A DNA stretch of 55,291 nucleotides, taken from NCBI GenBank assembly GCA_002449305.1, contig DKDI01000037.1, forward strand, positions 1-55,291, read 5' to 3'. The translations under genes were made by a program, and so were the position numbers. Within the stretch, counting starts at the first letter, position 1, and the number at the start of each line of letters is the position of its first letter. The notes below the pieces were generated by a model. The model worked only from the letters and a program-made list of their open reading frames with translations. It ran no database searches and was not told the DNA's origin. Shown piece after piece: positions 43,501 through 52,238 of the stretch. The stretch comes from Treponema sp. UBA6852. Lineage in GTDB: Bacteria > Spirochaetota > Spirochaetia > Treponematales > Treponemataceae.

Positions 43501-43667
43501 TTTCTGAGCAGCGTGCTGAATATGTAAAGAGCAAACTTGTGAAATTCGGAATTAATTCTTCTCGGCTTTCTGTTGAAGGAAAGGGCGGAACAGAACCAGT
43601 TGCAGACCGCAAGGATACAAGTGTGAACTGGAAAAACCGCCGTGTAGAATTTATTCTTGAAAAGTAA
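40506..43667 (+). CDS. Large exported protein with FlgD-type Ig repeats and C-terminal OmpA domain
   Basis: 1053 aa with a signal peptide (1-27). It opens with PGIVYISPNNDGIQDTLEVP and then carries about eight FlgD-Ig-like repeats. Each has a PxFSPNGDGxxD-type strand, a WNG/WDG turn and a DG-x-Y-x-Y strand (for example IVWNGFLDDGS, VEWDGLDDKG, FIWDGLADDG). The last ~130 residues are an OmpA-like peptidoglycan-binding domain (YKVTIVGHANRI, LSEQRAEYVKSKLVKFGI, SVEGKGGTEPV, WKNRRVEFIL). It could bridge an outer-membrane barrel (the preceding gene) to peptidoglycan. It ends 73 bases before the IS200-type remnant. Confidence 0.85.
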   Translation: MKKTTRKIFTAFALCSALSFSSELFAEPGIVYISPNNDGIQDTLEVPLKIREKRYVKEWSFVITDEAGNVVRTIGNKISLPSKFTFKTFFKTLITPKRGVDIPSTIVWNGFLDDGSLAQDGTYYYQFTASDDNGNTATTSKLPVVVDNTPPEINLAKLEGADKIFGEGNKAVLKIKQSGSAEKLWTAKITDAQGNLVRSYKWEDSSPLEIEWNGTDESKSIMPDGVYNYEITSTDLAGNTSEQARISNIIFSAEKPETAISINGSRYFAPSPKGSVAVARKTINFAVAIPSPSASVNSLTDWQISIVGKDDDKLYYSKSGKTNPPSSFLFDGKNNSGANLDDGEYRAKITAKYLNGYEPAAVYSPVFVLDNEAPKAAVSLPANTVFNGKNKFQISQQQVAEPAYTGEKTWTGKIIDENNVAVKKFDFDTVLPASVEWDGLDDKGQFVKDGKYKYVLEVSELAGNSNLMESKEFVLDTSKTELALSVSPAAFSPNGDGIQDKVVLTPVAKASSGIDSYELKIFNGTAVKTFKGSGKIPSSFIWDGLADDGTRCADGTYSAVIKTVANSGTEAEAASQEFVLDTVAPSIKISAPYTVFSPDGISSRQTIPVKVEDCSVETKWNAEIRNAKNQVVKTFAWNNSKALDFAWDGTDDSGNKAANGVYSLAVSSKDAAGNSGSTTIAGISLDARPVTGFVTAEYKGISPNADGILDAQKFDIKVSLAEGISSWKFDIVDSANSVVKTFSRNDSENLPSAITWAGDTADEKIAEGTFTGKLHVEYAKGNVVDASSSSFICTAIPPALSVRTAPKYFSPDNDGNDDDLFIELGCQTIAGLKNWSFTIKDRNGKAFWKTSGKSSITKRIIWDGRGNNGEIVQSAEDYPFEFTAYDELGMSSTAQGVINVDVLVVRDGDKLKMQIPSIIFRSNEADFGVRTVDANGKIIKPGITQAQADNNARVLKRVSEILKKFKDYKVTIVGHANRISDNSAEETEEGVWGKALISLSEQRAEYVKSKLVKFGINSSRLSVEGKGGTEPVADRKDTSVNWKNRRVEFILEK

Positions 43668-43742
43668 ATTTGATTTGTGTGTCGAGGTATGTACTCGACT
43701 GTGATGCTTTATGAAGCGAAGCGGAATATTTTCACAGACAAC

Positions 43743-44453
43743 CACCCGCTATGCGGGTGCGAGGCAGAAGCTTATAGCAAAAAAGCTTTCCCCGAAGGTG
43801 TACAATAAGATTGTTCAAGTCTATTGCAAAACACCAAGGAGGAAAGAAGAATGGCAAATATAAGAGACTCGCTGAGCCATACAAAATGGCTTTGCAAATA
43901 CCACATAGTATTTACACCAAAGTACAGAAGAAAAGCAATATATGGACAGTACAAGGAAAGCATAGGGGAAAATACTGCGGCAGCTGTGCAACTACAAAGG
44001 CGTGGAAATCATAGAAGGGCATCTGATGAGCGACCATATCCATATGCTGGTGAGCATACATACCACCCAAGTACAGCGTGTCGCAATTCATGGGATACCT
44101 GAAAGGCAAGAGCAACCTGATGATATTCGACAGGCACGCAAACCTGAAATATAAGTTCGGGAACCGCCATTTCTGGGCAGAAGGATATTACGTAAGCACA
44201 GTTGGCTTGAATGAAGCTACAATTGCAAAGTATATCCGCGAACAAGAATCTCATGATATTGCGATGGACAAAGTTAGTGAAAAAGAATACGAAGACCCTT
44301 TTAAGGGTAGTAAGTAGTACCAAAGGCTCTTTAAGAGCCTGTGAGTGACAAGCTGCAATAGGCTTGAACGTATGTGAAAGCTTGGGACTTAAGTCTCAGC
44401 TTGAGACCCTAGCCTTATAGGCTAAGTGCAAACCACCCGTTTGACGGGTGGTT
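43743..44453 (+). mobile_element. IS200/IS605-type element with decayed transposase
   Basis: Bounded by CACCCGC-TAT-GCGGGTG (43743-43759) and AACCACCCGT-TTG-ACGGGTGGTT (44431-44453), short terminal hairpins of the IS200/IS605 kind. The single-gene size (~0.7 kb) also fits. Between the gene and the right end are further hairpins, GGCTCT-TTA-AGAGCC (44326-44340) and AGCCT-TAT-AGGCT (44411-44423). The right-end hairpin plus T7 also serves as a terminator on the plus strand. Exact element ends need comparison with other copies. Confidence 0.8.
43851..44317 (+). pseudogene. tnpA: IS200-type transposase TnpA with two frameshifting insertions
   Basis: Begins MANIRDSLSHTKWLCKYHIV and FTPKYRRKAIYG, typical of the Y1-type (HUH) single-strand transposase. 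One extra A near 43970 shifts the frame before the LCNYKGVEIIEGHLMSDHIHML region (HxH pair), and a CATA duplication near 44060 shifts it again. After the second site the frame reads SQFMGYLKGKSNLMIF and GNRHFWAEGYYVSTVGLNEA to the normal end EDPFKGSK. A GGAGG-type site precedes the ATG. The gene cannot give a full transposase. Confidence 0.88.
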
Positions 44454-44479
44454 TGTGATTTTTTTATATGCCGAGTTTT

Positions 44480-46279
44480 TTACATAAGTTCTTTTTCTAG
44501 CTGATCAACAAGTTCTTTGAATGTGTCAAGAGCTGCTTGTACAGGTTCTGTGCTTTCCATGTTTACGCCTGCGACTTTTAAACTTTCAATTGGGTATCTT
44601 GAGCCGCCGGATTTTAAGAATTTAAAGTAGTCATCATGTTCTTGTTTTCCTCCGTTGACGACTCTCTTTGCAAGTGCAAGGGCTGCGGAAATACCTGTTG
44701 AATATTTATACACATAGAATGCATTGTAAAAATGCGGGATGCGAAGTCCTTCCATGTCGCTGGATTTTTCAAATTTCATTGCAGGTCCGAAGTACTGCTC
44801 TAAAAGTTTTCTGTAAATGCTACGGATTGCTTCTGTGCTTAAAGGCTCGTTGTTTTCTACAGCTTCATGGCATTTAAGCTCGAACTCTGCAAACATTGTC
44901 TGGCGGTGCAAAGTTGCAAGAATGTCGTTGGCGCGCATAGATAAGAGATATTTTTTCATTTCATGATTTTTTGCGTTTTTAAGAAGATACTCAAACACAA
45001 GTTCTTCATTAAATGTGGATGCGACTTCAGCTTCAAAAATTGTGTATTCATAAGACATGAATGGATTGTTGCGGACGCTGTACCATGAATGCATTGAATG
45101 TCCGCCCTCATGCGCCATTGTGTAAACATCACGCAATGAAGTGTCTTTGTAATTTAAAAGAATATACGGATAGCCTTCATAGCAACCGCTTGAAAATGCT
45201 CCAGAATTTTTCCCTTTGTTTTCGAATCTGTCAACCCAGCCTCCTTTTAGTCCGCCGCAAAGTGTGTCTGTGTATTCGTTTCCTAAAACTGCAAGTGCGT
45301 TTCTTACAATCTCAACAGACTCGTCATAAGAAATTTTTGACTTTACAGATTTTACTAGCGGAACATAAACATCATAGTGCCTAAGTTCTTCAACTCCAAG
45401 AACTTTTCTGCGAATTTTATAATACCTGTGCAGGGTGTCAAGATTTTTGTGGACTGTTTCTATAAGATTTTTATAAACACTCACAGGAACTTTATCACCG
45501 TAAAGAGCTGCTTCCAAAGATGAATTGTAGCCGCGTGCCCGTGCATGAAAAATATCATTTTTTACAGAACCTGAATACAAGGCTGCAAGGGTGTTTGCGT
45601 GGCTTTCAAATACTCCGTAGAATTTTTCATAAGCTTCCTTGCGGATTTTTCTGTCCTGATTTTCTTCAAAGTCGCTCCAAGTGCTATGCGTGAGCGGAAG
45701 CTGTTTTCCTTCAACTTCTACAGTTCCGAAATTCATGTCAACATCATTTAAAAGTGAAAAAACATTTGAGGCTGTCTGACCTGATTCAGACTGAAGAGCC
45801 ATTATGCGTTCTTCTTTTTCGCTTAAAATATGCGGCTTGGCATGAAGCGCTTTTTGAATGTATATTTTGTAGTCTTTAAATTCTGGCTGCTCTATCCAAG
45901 AATTTATTTTGTCATCTGGAATTGCAAGAAGTTCCGGTGTAAAAAAACTTGTTTCAGAGCAAGCTGCTGTGTATGCCATCATTACACGGCTGTATTTTTC
46001 CTGTGCGGCTCTGTCTCCTTGGTCAGCCTCATTGTTAAGGCTTGCGTAGTGATAGACTTTTTCAATTTGACGGTCAAGCGCTTCATCTGCTTTTAAAGCT
46101 TCAAGAAAAATGCTGCTGCTTTCCGACAGTCTTCCTTTGAATGATGCGAAATTTTTTACAAGTGAAGGAATCTTTTTAAGGTCCGCTTCCCATTCTTCAT
46201 CTGTTTTATAAAGCTGTGTAAGATCCCATTTGTATTCTGCAGGGATGTCTTTTCTTAATGGAATTGTTTCGTCTTTCAT
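44480..46279 (-). CDS. pepF: Oligoendopeptidase F (M3 family)
   Basis: 599 aa, cytoplasmic zinc metallopeptidase that degrades oligopeptides. HExxH is in YTMAHEGGHSMHSWYS, and the third ligand region is FEAEVASTFNEELV. The N-terminus IPLRKDIPAEYKWDLTQLY is typical. Length matches the ~600-aa norm. It is convergent with the IS200 remnant. Its promoter region is shared with the divergent SH3 lipoprotein gene. Confidence 0.95.
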   Translation of the reverse strand: MKDETIPLRKDIPAEYKWDLTQLYKTDEEWEADLKKIPSLVKNFASFKGRLSESSSIFLEALKADEALDRQIEKVYHYASLNNEADQGDRAAQEKYSRVMMAYTAACSETSFFTPELLAIPDDKINSWIEQPEFKDYKIYIQKALHAKPHILSEKEERIMALQSESGQTASNVFSLLNDVDMNFGTVEVEGKQLPLTHSTWSDFEENQDRKIRKEAYEKFYGVFESHANTLAALYSGSVKNDIFHARARGYNSSLEAALYGDKVPVSVYKNLIETVHKNLDTLHRYYKIRRKVLGVEELRHYDVYVPLVKSVKSKISYDESVEIVRNALAVLGNEYTDTLCGGLKGGWVDRFENKGKNSGAFSSGCYEGYPYILLNYKDTSLRDVYTMAHEGGHSMHSWYSVRNNPFMSYEYTIFEAEVASTFNEELVFEYLLKNAKNHEMKKYLLSMRANDILATLHRQTMFAEFELKCHEAVENNEPLSTEAIRSIYRKLLEQYFGPAMKFEKSSDMEGLRIPHFYNAFYVYKYSTGISAALALAKRVVNGGKQEHDDYFKFLKSGGSRYPIESLKVAGVNMESTEPVQAALDTFKELVDQLEKELM

Positions 46280-46364
46280 GTTTTCATATTATATCAAAAA
46301 ATATAAAAATTCAATTTTGCTTCATTTGTAGAACTTTATGATAAAATCTTGTAAAATATCCGCC

Positions 46365-47690
46365 ATGAAAAACAGATTCTTTCTTTTTGCATTTTCATTG
46401 TTTATGCTGATTTTTTCTTCATGCTCTGGAATTATTGGATATGGAGTTCTATTATGGAATGTCGGCGAAAAAGAAATTCCAGATGGAACAGTTGTTCCTG
46501 TTTATTTAAAGTCAAACATTTCTAAAGTTTATGTAATTGGAGTTCCTGAAACAAAAGAAAAAATAGAAGTTCCTCTATGGAAACTTTCCGTTCCTGAATC
46601 AAAATCTAAAGCATTGAAGCGCGCACAAAAATATTCTGAGTACAAAGGAAAATACGCTTTTTGTGTTTTAGACGGACTTCCAATCCGCGCGGAGCAAGTG
46701 AACACTTCAAAGCAAGTTTACCGTCTGCGCAAAAATGAAGTTATCCGCACGCTTTATAAAGGCAAGGGCGTTTCTCCTACAAACGGCGGTGTTCCTCTTC
46801 CTGGTGAATGGCTTCATGTTATTACTGACAACGGAACTGAAGGCTGGTGCTTTAGCTACAATCTTAGGCTTTTTGAAATGAACTTGGATGGAACTTACGG
46901 AATTGGATCGGAAGTTGTTGAGTCTCAAAAAACTGACGAGACTCTTGAAAAAATTCTTTCAACTGCCTGGTATCCTGAATATTACAGAGCCATGATTTCT
47001 AAAAAGCAGATTGACTTGAATTACATTGTTCCGGGGTACGGTTTTGATTCAGGCTATAGTTCTGGCACTACAAAAATCAGTCTTCCAAATTTAAATGTAA
47101 GTTTTCCGTATTCTGAATTTGAAAAATCCGACAATGGAGATTACAAGGCAAAAAATGCTCCTGTTGAAATTGTTCCGCGGAATTCAAAATTCATAATTGT
47201 AAAATACACAGATGAAGGCGGGAAACCAAAGAGTTACAATTTTGTTTCGCTTGATGGAAATGTAAAAATTGATGAAATAGTTTCTGCAGAAAAAAACAAG
47301 CGGCAAGGTCTTTATAAATCTATCCAATCTCTTGGACCTGATTTCAAAAGCGGAAACTATGGAACGCTTTCTTTTAATGATGGAAATATTTTCAGATGGA
47401 GTGGATTTTCTAAACTTGTTCCGTCTGTAATTCCTTCAGGCTCAAAAGGTTTTGGAATTGTTGAAATGAAATATTTCCTTGACGGAACTCTTAAATCTTC
47501 GTGGGACGGAGTTGCAACATTCCATTTTGAAAATGCCAGCCGTGAAGTCAATTTCCTTTATAAAAAAGAAGTAAACGGACTTAGGCTTGCTTATGCGAAT
47601 ATAGTTGAAAAATACGACGATAGTTTTGGAAGAAAATATTATTCAGTTTCTCTTCCTGCGAATTCTATGGTTTTGTTTTTTCAAAAGTAA
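46365..47690 (+). CDS. SH3-domain lipoprotein
   Basis: 441 aa from ATG 46365, giving a lipoprotein signal (LFMLIFSSC, Cys about 20). Residues ~95-175 fit a bacterial SH3 domain (GLPIRAEQVNTSKQVYRLRKNEV, then GEWLHVITDNGTEGWCFSYNLRLF). The C-terminal half is beta-rich (NVSFPYSEFEKSDNGDY, FRWSGFSKLVPS, YYSVSLPANSMVLFFQ) without a recognised family. SH3 domains of this type often bind peptidoglycan or proteins in the envelope. It stands alone before the ABC-F gene. Confidence 0.75.
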   Translation: MKNRFFLFAFSLFMLIFSSCSGIIGYGVLLWNVGEKEIPDGTVVPVYLKSNISKVYVIGVPETKEKIEVPLWKLSVPESKSKALKRAQKYSEYKGKYAFCVLDGLPIRAEQVNTSKQVYRLRKNEVIRTLYKGKGVSPTNGGVPLPGEWLHVITDNGTEGWCFSYNLRLFEMNLDGTYGIGSEVVESQKTDETLEKILSTAWYPEYYRAMISKKQIDLNYIVPGYGFDSGYSSGTTKISLPNLNVSFPYSEFEKSDNGDYKAKNAPVEIVPRNSKFIIVKYTDEGGKPKSYNFVSLDGNVKIDEIVSAEKNKRQGLYKSIQSLGPDFKSGNYGTLSFNDGNIFRWSGFSKLVPSVIPSGSKGFGIVEMKYFLDGTLKSSWDGVATFHFENASREVNFLYKKEVNGLRLAYANIVEKYDDSFGRKYYSVSLPANSMVLFFQK

Positions 47691-47760
47691 AATAACTGAG
47701 CCAGTTTCAAAATTCTAAAAACTCTAATTCTTTCGACTGGCTTATAAAAATAGGTTTTTT

Positions 47761-49695
47761 ATGGCGTTTATTCAGTTTTCAAAAGTTTCTCTTGCATTTG
47801 GCGACAGAGATATTTTAAAGAACGTTTCTGTAAATTTGCAAGCAGGAACAAAGGCTGCTCTTACCGGCGCAAACGGAGCGGGAAAGTCAACTTTAATAAA
47901 AATAATGGCTGGCATTTCAGAACCTGATTCTGGAGAACGTATTGCTCAAAAAAATGCGCGCATTGCATATCTTCCGCAGAGCGGGCTTGTTCATTCAGGC
48001 TGCACTTTAAAGGAAGAGGCGGACAAGGCGTTTGACTGGGGATACGAAATTCAAAATAAGGCAGATTCTCTTGGTGAGCTTTTAAAGTCAAATCCTGAAA
48101 ACTCAAACAAGATTGCAGTTGAGCATTCAGAACTTTTGGCTGAACTAGAAAACAGCGGCTGGTATAGGCGTGAAGTTCTTGCTGAGCAGGTTTTGCTTGG
48201 CCTTGGTTTTGAGCGTTCTGATTTTACAAAAAGGACTGAAGAATTTTCTGGCGGATGGCAGATGCGTATTGCGCTTGCAAAAGCCCTTATGTGTGGTCCG
48301 GACATTCTTCTCCTTGACGAGCCTACAAACTACCTTGATATTGAGGCGCGCAATTGGCTTGAAAAATTTCTTGCAGATTTTAAAGGCGGATTTTTGCTTG
48401 TAAGCCATGACCGTTATTTTTTGGATCACACAATAAATGAAGTCTATGAACTTTTTAATGGAACTTTAAAACGTTATCCTGGAAATTTTTCGCATTACGA
48501 GGAAGTGCGCAAAGTTGAACTTGACTCTCTGATTGCTTCCTATGAACAGCAGCAGCAGGAAATTCAGCATCTTGAAGAATTTATAAAGCGTTTTGGATAC
48601 AAGGCGACAAAAGCTGCTCAAGCACAAGAGCGTCAAAAAATGCTTGATAAAATTCTTGAAAACAAAATTGAAATTCCAGAGAACCTTAAAAAAATTCATT
48701 TTAGTTTTCCAGAAGCACCTCATGCCGGCCGTCTTGTTCTTACGTTGGAAAATATTTGCAAAAATTACGGCGGACCTGATGTAATAAAAAATTTGAATCT
48801 TGTTGTAGAAAACGGAGAGCGTCTTGTTGTAGCAGGAAGAAATGGAGCCGGAAAATCAACTTTGCTTAGAATCATTGCAGGAATTGATCAGGATTTTTCA
48901 GGATCAGTAAAACTTGGTGCAGGAGTTTCAGTTGGATATTTTAGTCAGGACAGCGCGGAAAAAATAAATGGCAGTGAAACAATTCTTGAGCGTTTGGAAA
49001 ACAATGCGCCTCTTGAACTTGTCCCTAAACTCCGCGATATGCTTGGCGCGTTTTTGTTCCGTGGCGACGATGTTTTTAAAAGCATCAATGTGCTTTCCGG
49101 TGGAGAAAAATCCCGTATCGCATTGCTTGAACTTTTGCTTCGTCCTGTGAATCTTCTTGTTCTTGACGAGCCTACAAACCATCTTGATATGCATTCAAAA
49201 GATGTTCTGCTTGAGGCTTTGAAAAGTTTTGGCGGAACAATTGTTTTTGTAAGCCATGACCGCGGATTTATTGAAGATCTTTCTACAAAAGTTTTGGAGC
49301 TTCATCCTGGTGTTTTCAGGGAATTTGTCGGCGACTACAAATATTATATGCAGCGCATTGAAGAAGAACAGTCTGCGGATAGCGAAAAAGTTTTGGATTC
49401 AGAAACTAAAAAAGCAGAGCAAAAAACTGAATCAAAACTTTCTTGGGAAGAGCAAAAAAAACGTGATTCTGAGAAAAGAAAAATTCAAAAAGAAGCAGAC
49501 AAACTTGAAGCCATGATTCTTGAGGCGGAAGAGAAAAAATCGGAACTTGAAAACCAGCTTTCTTTGCCGGAAGTTTATTCAAATGGCGAAACTGCAAAAT
49601 CTGTTCAATCTCAAATTTCAAAAATTGCTTCGGAACTTGAAGAGCTCAATGCTCAGTGGCTTTGTGCTGCTGAAAAACTAGAGGCGTTTTCATGA
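47761..49695 (+). CDS. ABC-F family ATPase (ribosome-associated)
   Basis: 644 aa, no membrane segments. Two ABC domains: Walker A GANGAGKST and GRNGAGKST, signatures FSGGWQMRIALAKAL and LSGGEKSRIALLELL, and Walker B LLLDEPTNYLD and LVLDEPTNHLD. The linker (~240-320) and a C-terminal coiled coil (KKAEQKTESKLSWEEQKKRD onward) place it in the Uup/YheS-like branch of translation factors that act in the ribosomal E site. Whether it gives antibiotic resistance cannot be told. Terminator at 49794-49835. Confidence 0.9.
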   Translation: MAFIQFSKVSLAFGDRDILKNVSVNLQAGTKAALTGANGAGKSTLIKIMAGISEPDSGERIAQKNARIAYLPQSGLVHSGCTLKEEADKAFDWGYEIQNKADSLGELLKSNPENSNKIAVEHSELLAELENSGWYRREVLAEQVLLGLGFERSDFTKRTEEFSGGWQMRIALAKALMCGPDILLLDEPTNYLDIEARNWLEKFLADFKGGFLLVSHDRYFLDHTINEVYELFNGTLKRYPGNFSHYEEVRKVELDSLIASYEQQQQEIQHLEEFIKRFGYKATKAAQAQERQKMLDKILENKIEIPENLKKIHFSFPEAPHAGRLVLTLENICKNYGGPDVIKNLNLVVENGERLVVAGRNGAGKSTLLRIIAGIDQDFSGSVKLGAGVSVGYFSQDSAEKINGSETILERLENNAPLELVPKLRDMLGAFLFRGDDVFKSINVLSGGEKSRIALLELLLRPVNLLVLDEPTNHLDMHSKDVLLEALKSFGGTIVFVSHDRGFIEDLSTKVLELHPGVFREFVGDYKYYMQRIEEEQSADSEKVLDSETKKAEQKTESKLSWEEQKKRDSEKRKIQKEADKLEAMILEAEEKKSELENQLSLPEVYSNGETAKSVQSQISKIASELEELNAQWLCAAEKLEAFS

Positions 49696-49793
49696 TGAGA
49701 ATTTGTGCAATTTGTTGCGCATTTTTTTTTAATATAAATTGAAAAATTACTTTTATTGGATTATTATATTTTCAGTTTAATTCAAGATAGTCT

Positions 49794-49835
49794 AAATAAA
49801 AACTGCCAAAAATAGTGTCAGTTTTTATTTTTACA
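49794..49835 (+). terminator. AT-rich intrinsic terminator after the ABC-F gene
   Basis: AAATAAAAACTG (49794-49805) pairs with CAGTTTTTATTT (49819-49830), followed by TTAC. The rest of the 49696-49949 gap is AT-rich, with a likely galE promoter but no clear box pair. Confidence 0.65.
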
Positions 49836-49949
49836 AGTTTGCGTTGCAAGCTTTTTTATCAACTGCTGTTTCTTACTTTGTTGCGGGACAGCTTAAAAAG
49901 TCAAATCGGAAGTTGATATTTTCTCATTGACTTTTTATGGGAGGAACAA

Positions 49950-50930
49950 ATGAAAGTTTTAGTTATTGGTGGCGCTGGATATATTGGAAGCCACGTTGTA
50001 AAAGAACTTATGGCAAAAGGCCACGAAGTTACAGTTTTTGACAATCTTTCAAGCGGACTTATCCAGAATCTTTTTAAGAAAAATGAATTCATTGCAGGCG
50101 ATATTCTTCACCCAGAAGATTTGGACAAAGCGTTTGCCCGTGGATTTGATGCTTTTATTCATCTTGCTGCGTTCAAGGCTGCCGGCGAATCTATGATTTT
50201 CCCGGAAAAATATTCAATAAACAACATAAACGGAACTTTAAATATTTTGAATGCTGCCGTTGCCCACAATTGTCTCAACATGGTTTTCTCTTCAAGCGCA
50301 GCGACTTTTGGCGAGCCTCAGTATCTTCCGATTGATGAAAATCATCCTAAGAATCCTGAAAATTACTATGGATTTACAAAGCTTAAAATTGAAGAATTCA
50401 TGGGGTGGTATGACAAGCTTAAGAATCTAAAATTTGCGGCTCTTAGATATTTCAATGCTGCAGGCTACGATCCTGAAGGCGTTATTTACGGACTTGAAAG
50501 AAATCCGGCGAACCTTCTTCCTGTAATGATGGAAGTTGCCTGCGGAAAGCGCGATAAACTCAAGGTTTTTGGAAACGACTACGACACTCGCGATGGAACT
50601 TGTATCCGCGATTATATTCATGTAACGGATTTGGCTTCTGCTCACGTTCTTGCTTTGGAATATATTGCCAAGAATAAAAAAAGTCTTACTCTTAACCTTG
50701 GAACAGGAAACGGAATTACTGTTACAGAAATGCTTGAAGCTACACGCCGCATAACGAAAAAAGAAATTCCTGCAGAATATGTTGGCAGACGCGCAGGAGA
50801 TCCGGCTCAGCTTACAGCTTCTTCTAAACTGGCAAAAGAGGTTCTTGGCTGGGAACCAAAATACAGCGATGTTGATACTTTGATAAAATCAACCTATGAC
50901 GCTTACCTAAAGTACTACAGCGAAAATTAG
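49950..50930 (+). CDS. galE: UDP-glucose 4-epimerase
   Basis: 326 aa. Rossmann start VIGGAGYIGSHVVKEL, SSSAATFGEP, catalytic YYGFTK (YxxxK) and RYFNAAGYDPEG; NLGTGNGITVTEML and GDPAQLTASS are typical of the SDR epimerases. It interconverts UDP-Glc and UDP-Gal using NAD. GGGAGGA lies 6 bases before the ATG. Terminator at 50941-50969. Confidence 0.95.
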   Translation: MKVLVIGGAGYIGSHVVKELMAKGHEVTVFDNLSSGLIQNLFKKNEFIAGDILHPEDLDKAFARGFDAFIHLAAFKAAGESMIFPEKYSINNINGTLNILNAAVAHNCLNMVFSSSAATFGEPQYLPIDENHPKNPENYYGFTKLKIEEFMGWYDKLKNLKFAALRYFNAAGYDPEGVIYGLERNPANLLPVMMEVACGKRDKLKVFGNDYDTRDGTCIRDYIHVTDLASAHVLALEYIAKNKKSLTLNLGTGNGITVTEMLEATRRITKKEIPAEYVGRRAGDPAQLTASSKLAKEVLGWEPKYSDVDTLIKSTYDAYLKYYSEN

Positions 50931-50940
50931 TTTTGCACAA

Positions 50941-50969
50941 AGCCGTCTGTTGAAACAGGCGGCTTTTTT
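50941..50969 (+). terminator. Intrinsic terminator after galE
   Basis: AGCCGTCTGTT (50941-50951) pairs with AACAGGCGGCT (50954-50964), one T-G pair, with T6. Confidence 0.88.
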
Positions 50970-51006
50970 GTTTTATAATTTTTCAAAACTTTTCTAGGAT
51001 ATAAAT

Positions 51007-52236
51007 ATGAATTCTGATTTTGAAAAAATAAAAAATTATATAGAAAACAATACTTGCAGCATGGTGGAGCTTGAAAAGCTTTTGACTTCTATTCCTGCTC
51101 TTGCTCCTGAAAATGGCGGCGAGGGTGAAGAAAAAAAATGCGCGGCACTTGAAAACTGGCTTTTGTCAAATGGAATAAAAAAACTTAAGCATTATGATGC
51201 TCCTGACTCAAGAGTTCCTGCCGGATTCCGCCCAAATTTAGTCGCTGAAATTCCCGGTGAAAAAAATGATTTTTGTATTTGGGTTTGCGCTCATCTTGAT
51301 GTTGTTCCTATAGGCGAGCCTTCTTTATGGAATACAAATCCGTGGCAAGCTATTGAAAAGGATGGAAAAATATTTGGCAGAGGAGTTGAAGACAATCAGC
51401 AGGGACTTTGCAGTGGAGTTCTTGCGGCACTGAGTTTTGTAAAACAGAATGTTGTTCCCGCTCATACAATTAAGCTTCTGTTTATGGCTGATGAAGAAGT
51501 TGGCTCAAAGTACGGAATGAATTTTCTTATACAAAACCACAAGAACATTTTTGGAGCGGATGATAGAATTCTTATTCCAGACGGCGGAGACCATTTAGGA
51601 CAGACAATTGAAGTCGCGGAAAAAAATATTCTTTGGCTTAAGTTTCATACAATTGGAAAACAAGCGCATGGTTCTCGCCCTGATCAAGGATGCAATGCAA
51701 AACTCGCTTCAAGTTATCTTGCTTTAAAAATTCATAATCTTGAAAAAGTTTTCAATGCGCATGATAAAATGTTTGAGCCTTCGCGTTCAACTTTTGAGCC
51801 GACAATGCAATATCAAAATGTTTCAGGTGTGAATATAATTCCGGGCGATGATATTTTCTGCGCGGACTGCCGCATTCTTCCGCAGTATTCTCTTGACCAA
51901 GTGCGAGCGGAAGTGAATAAAGTGATTCGGGAAACTGAAGAAATTTACGGCGTAAAAATTCAAGTTGAAGAACTTCAGGCAGAACAGTCAAAAGCGACGT
52001 CTGTGGAATCTCCTGTTGCAAAAGAACTTTTTGAAGCCATAAAAAATGTCCACGGAATTGAACCTCGCTTTGTTGGCATTGGCGGAGGAACTGTTGCCGC
52101 AGGACTTCGAAATGCCGAAATTGATGCTGTTGTCTGGTCAACTATGGATGAACTTGCGCATCAGCCAAACGAGTATGCAATCGTAAAAAACATTGCAAAG
52201 GATGCTCTTACAATTGCATATATGGCATGCAGGTAA
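51007..52236 (+). CDS. M20-family metallopeptidase/deacylase
   Basis: 409 aa, cytoplasmic. Zinc-site motifs are WVCAHLDVVPIGEPSLW (His-x-Asp), RGVEDNQQG, MADEEVGSKYGM (Glu-Glu), and a late His in MDELAHQPNEY. The middle has GKQAHGSRPDQG, the lid/dimerisation domain. It is close to the ArgE/DapE/dipeptidase group; substrate not determinable. It starts 37 bases after the galE terminator and ends 2 bases from the convergent DUF4491-GNAT gene. Confidence 0.85.
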   Translation: MNSDFEKIKNYIENNTCSMVELEKLLTSIPALAPENGGEGEEKKCAALENWLLSNGIKKLKHYDAPDSRVPAGFRPNLVAEIPGEKNDFCIWVCAHLDVVPIGEPSLWNTNPWQAIEKDGKIFGRGVEDNQQGLCSGVLAALSFVKQNVVPAHTIKLLFMADEEVGSKYGMNFLIQNHKNIFGADDRILIPDGGDHLGQTIEVAEKNILWLKFHTIGKQAHGSRPDQGCNAKLASSYLALKIHNLEKVFNAHDKMFEPSRSTFEPTMQYQNVSGVNIIPGDDIFCADCRILPQYSLDQVRAEVNKVIRETEEIYGVKIQVEELQAEQSKATSVESPVAKELFEAIKNVHGIEPRFVGIGGGTVAAGLRNAEIDAVVWSTMDELAHQPNEYAIVKNIAKDALTIAYMACR

Positions 52237-52238
52237 TT

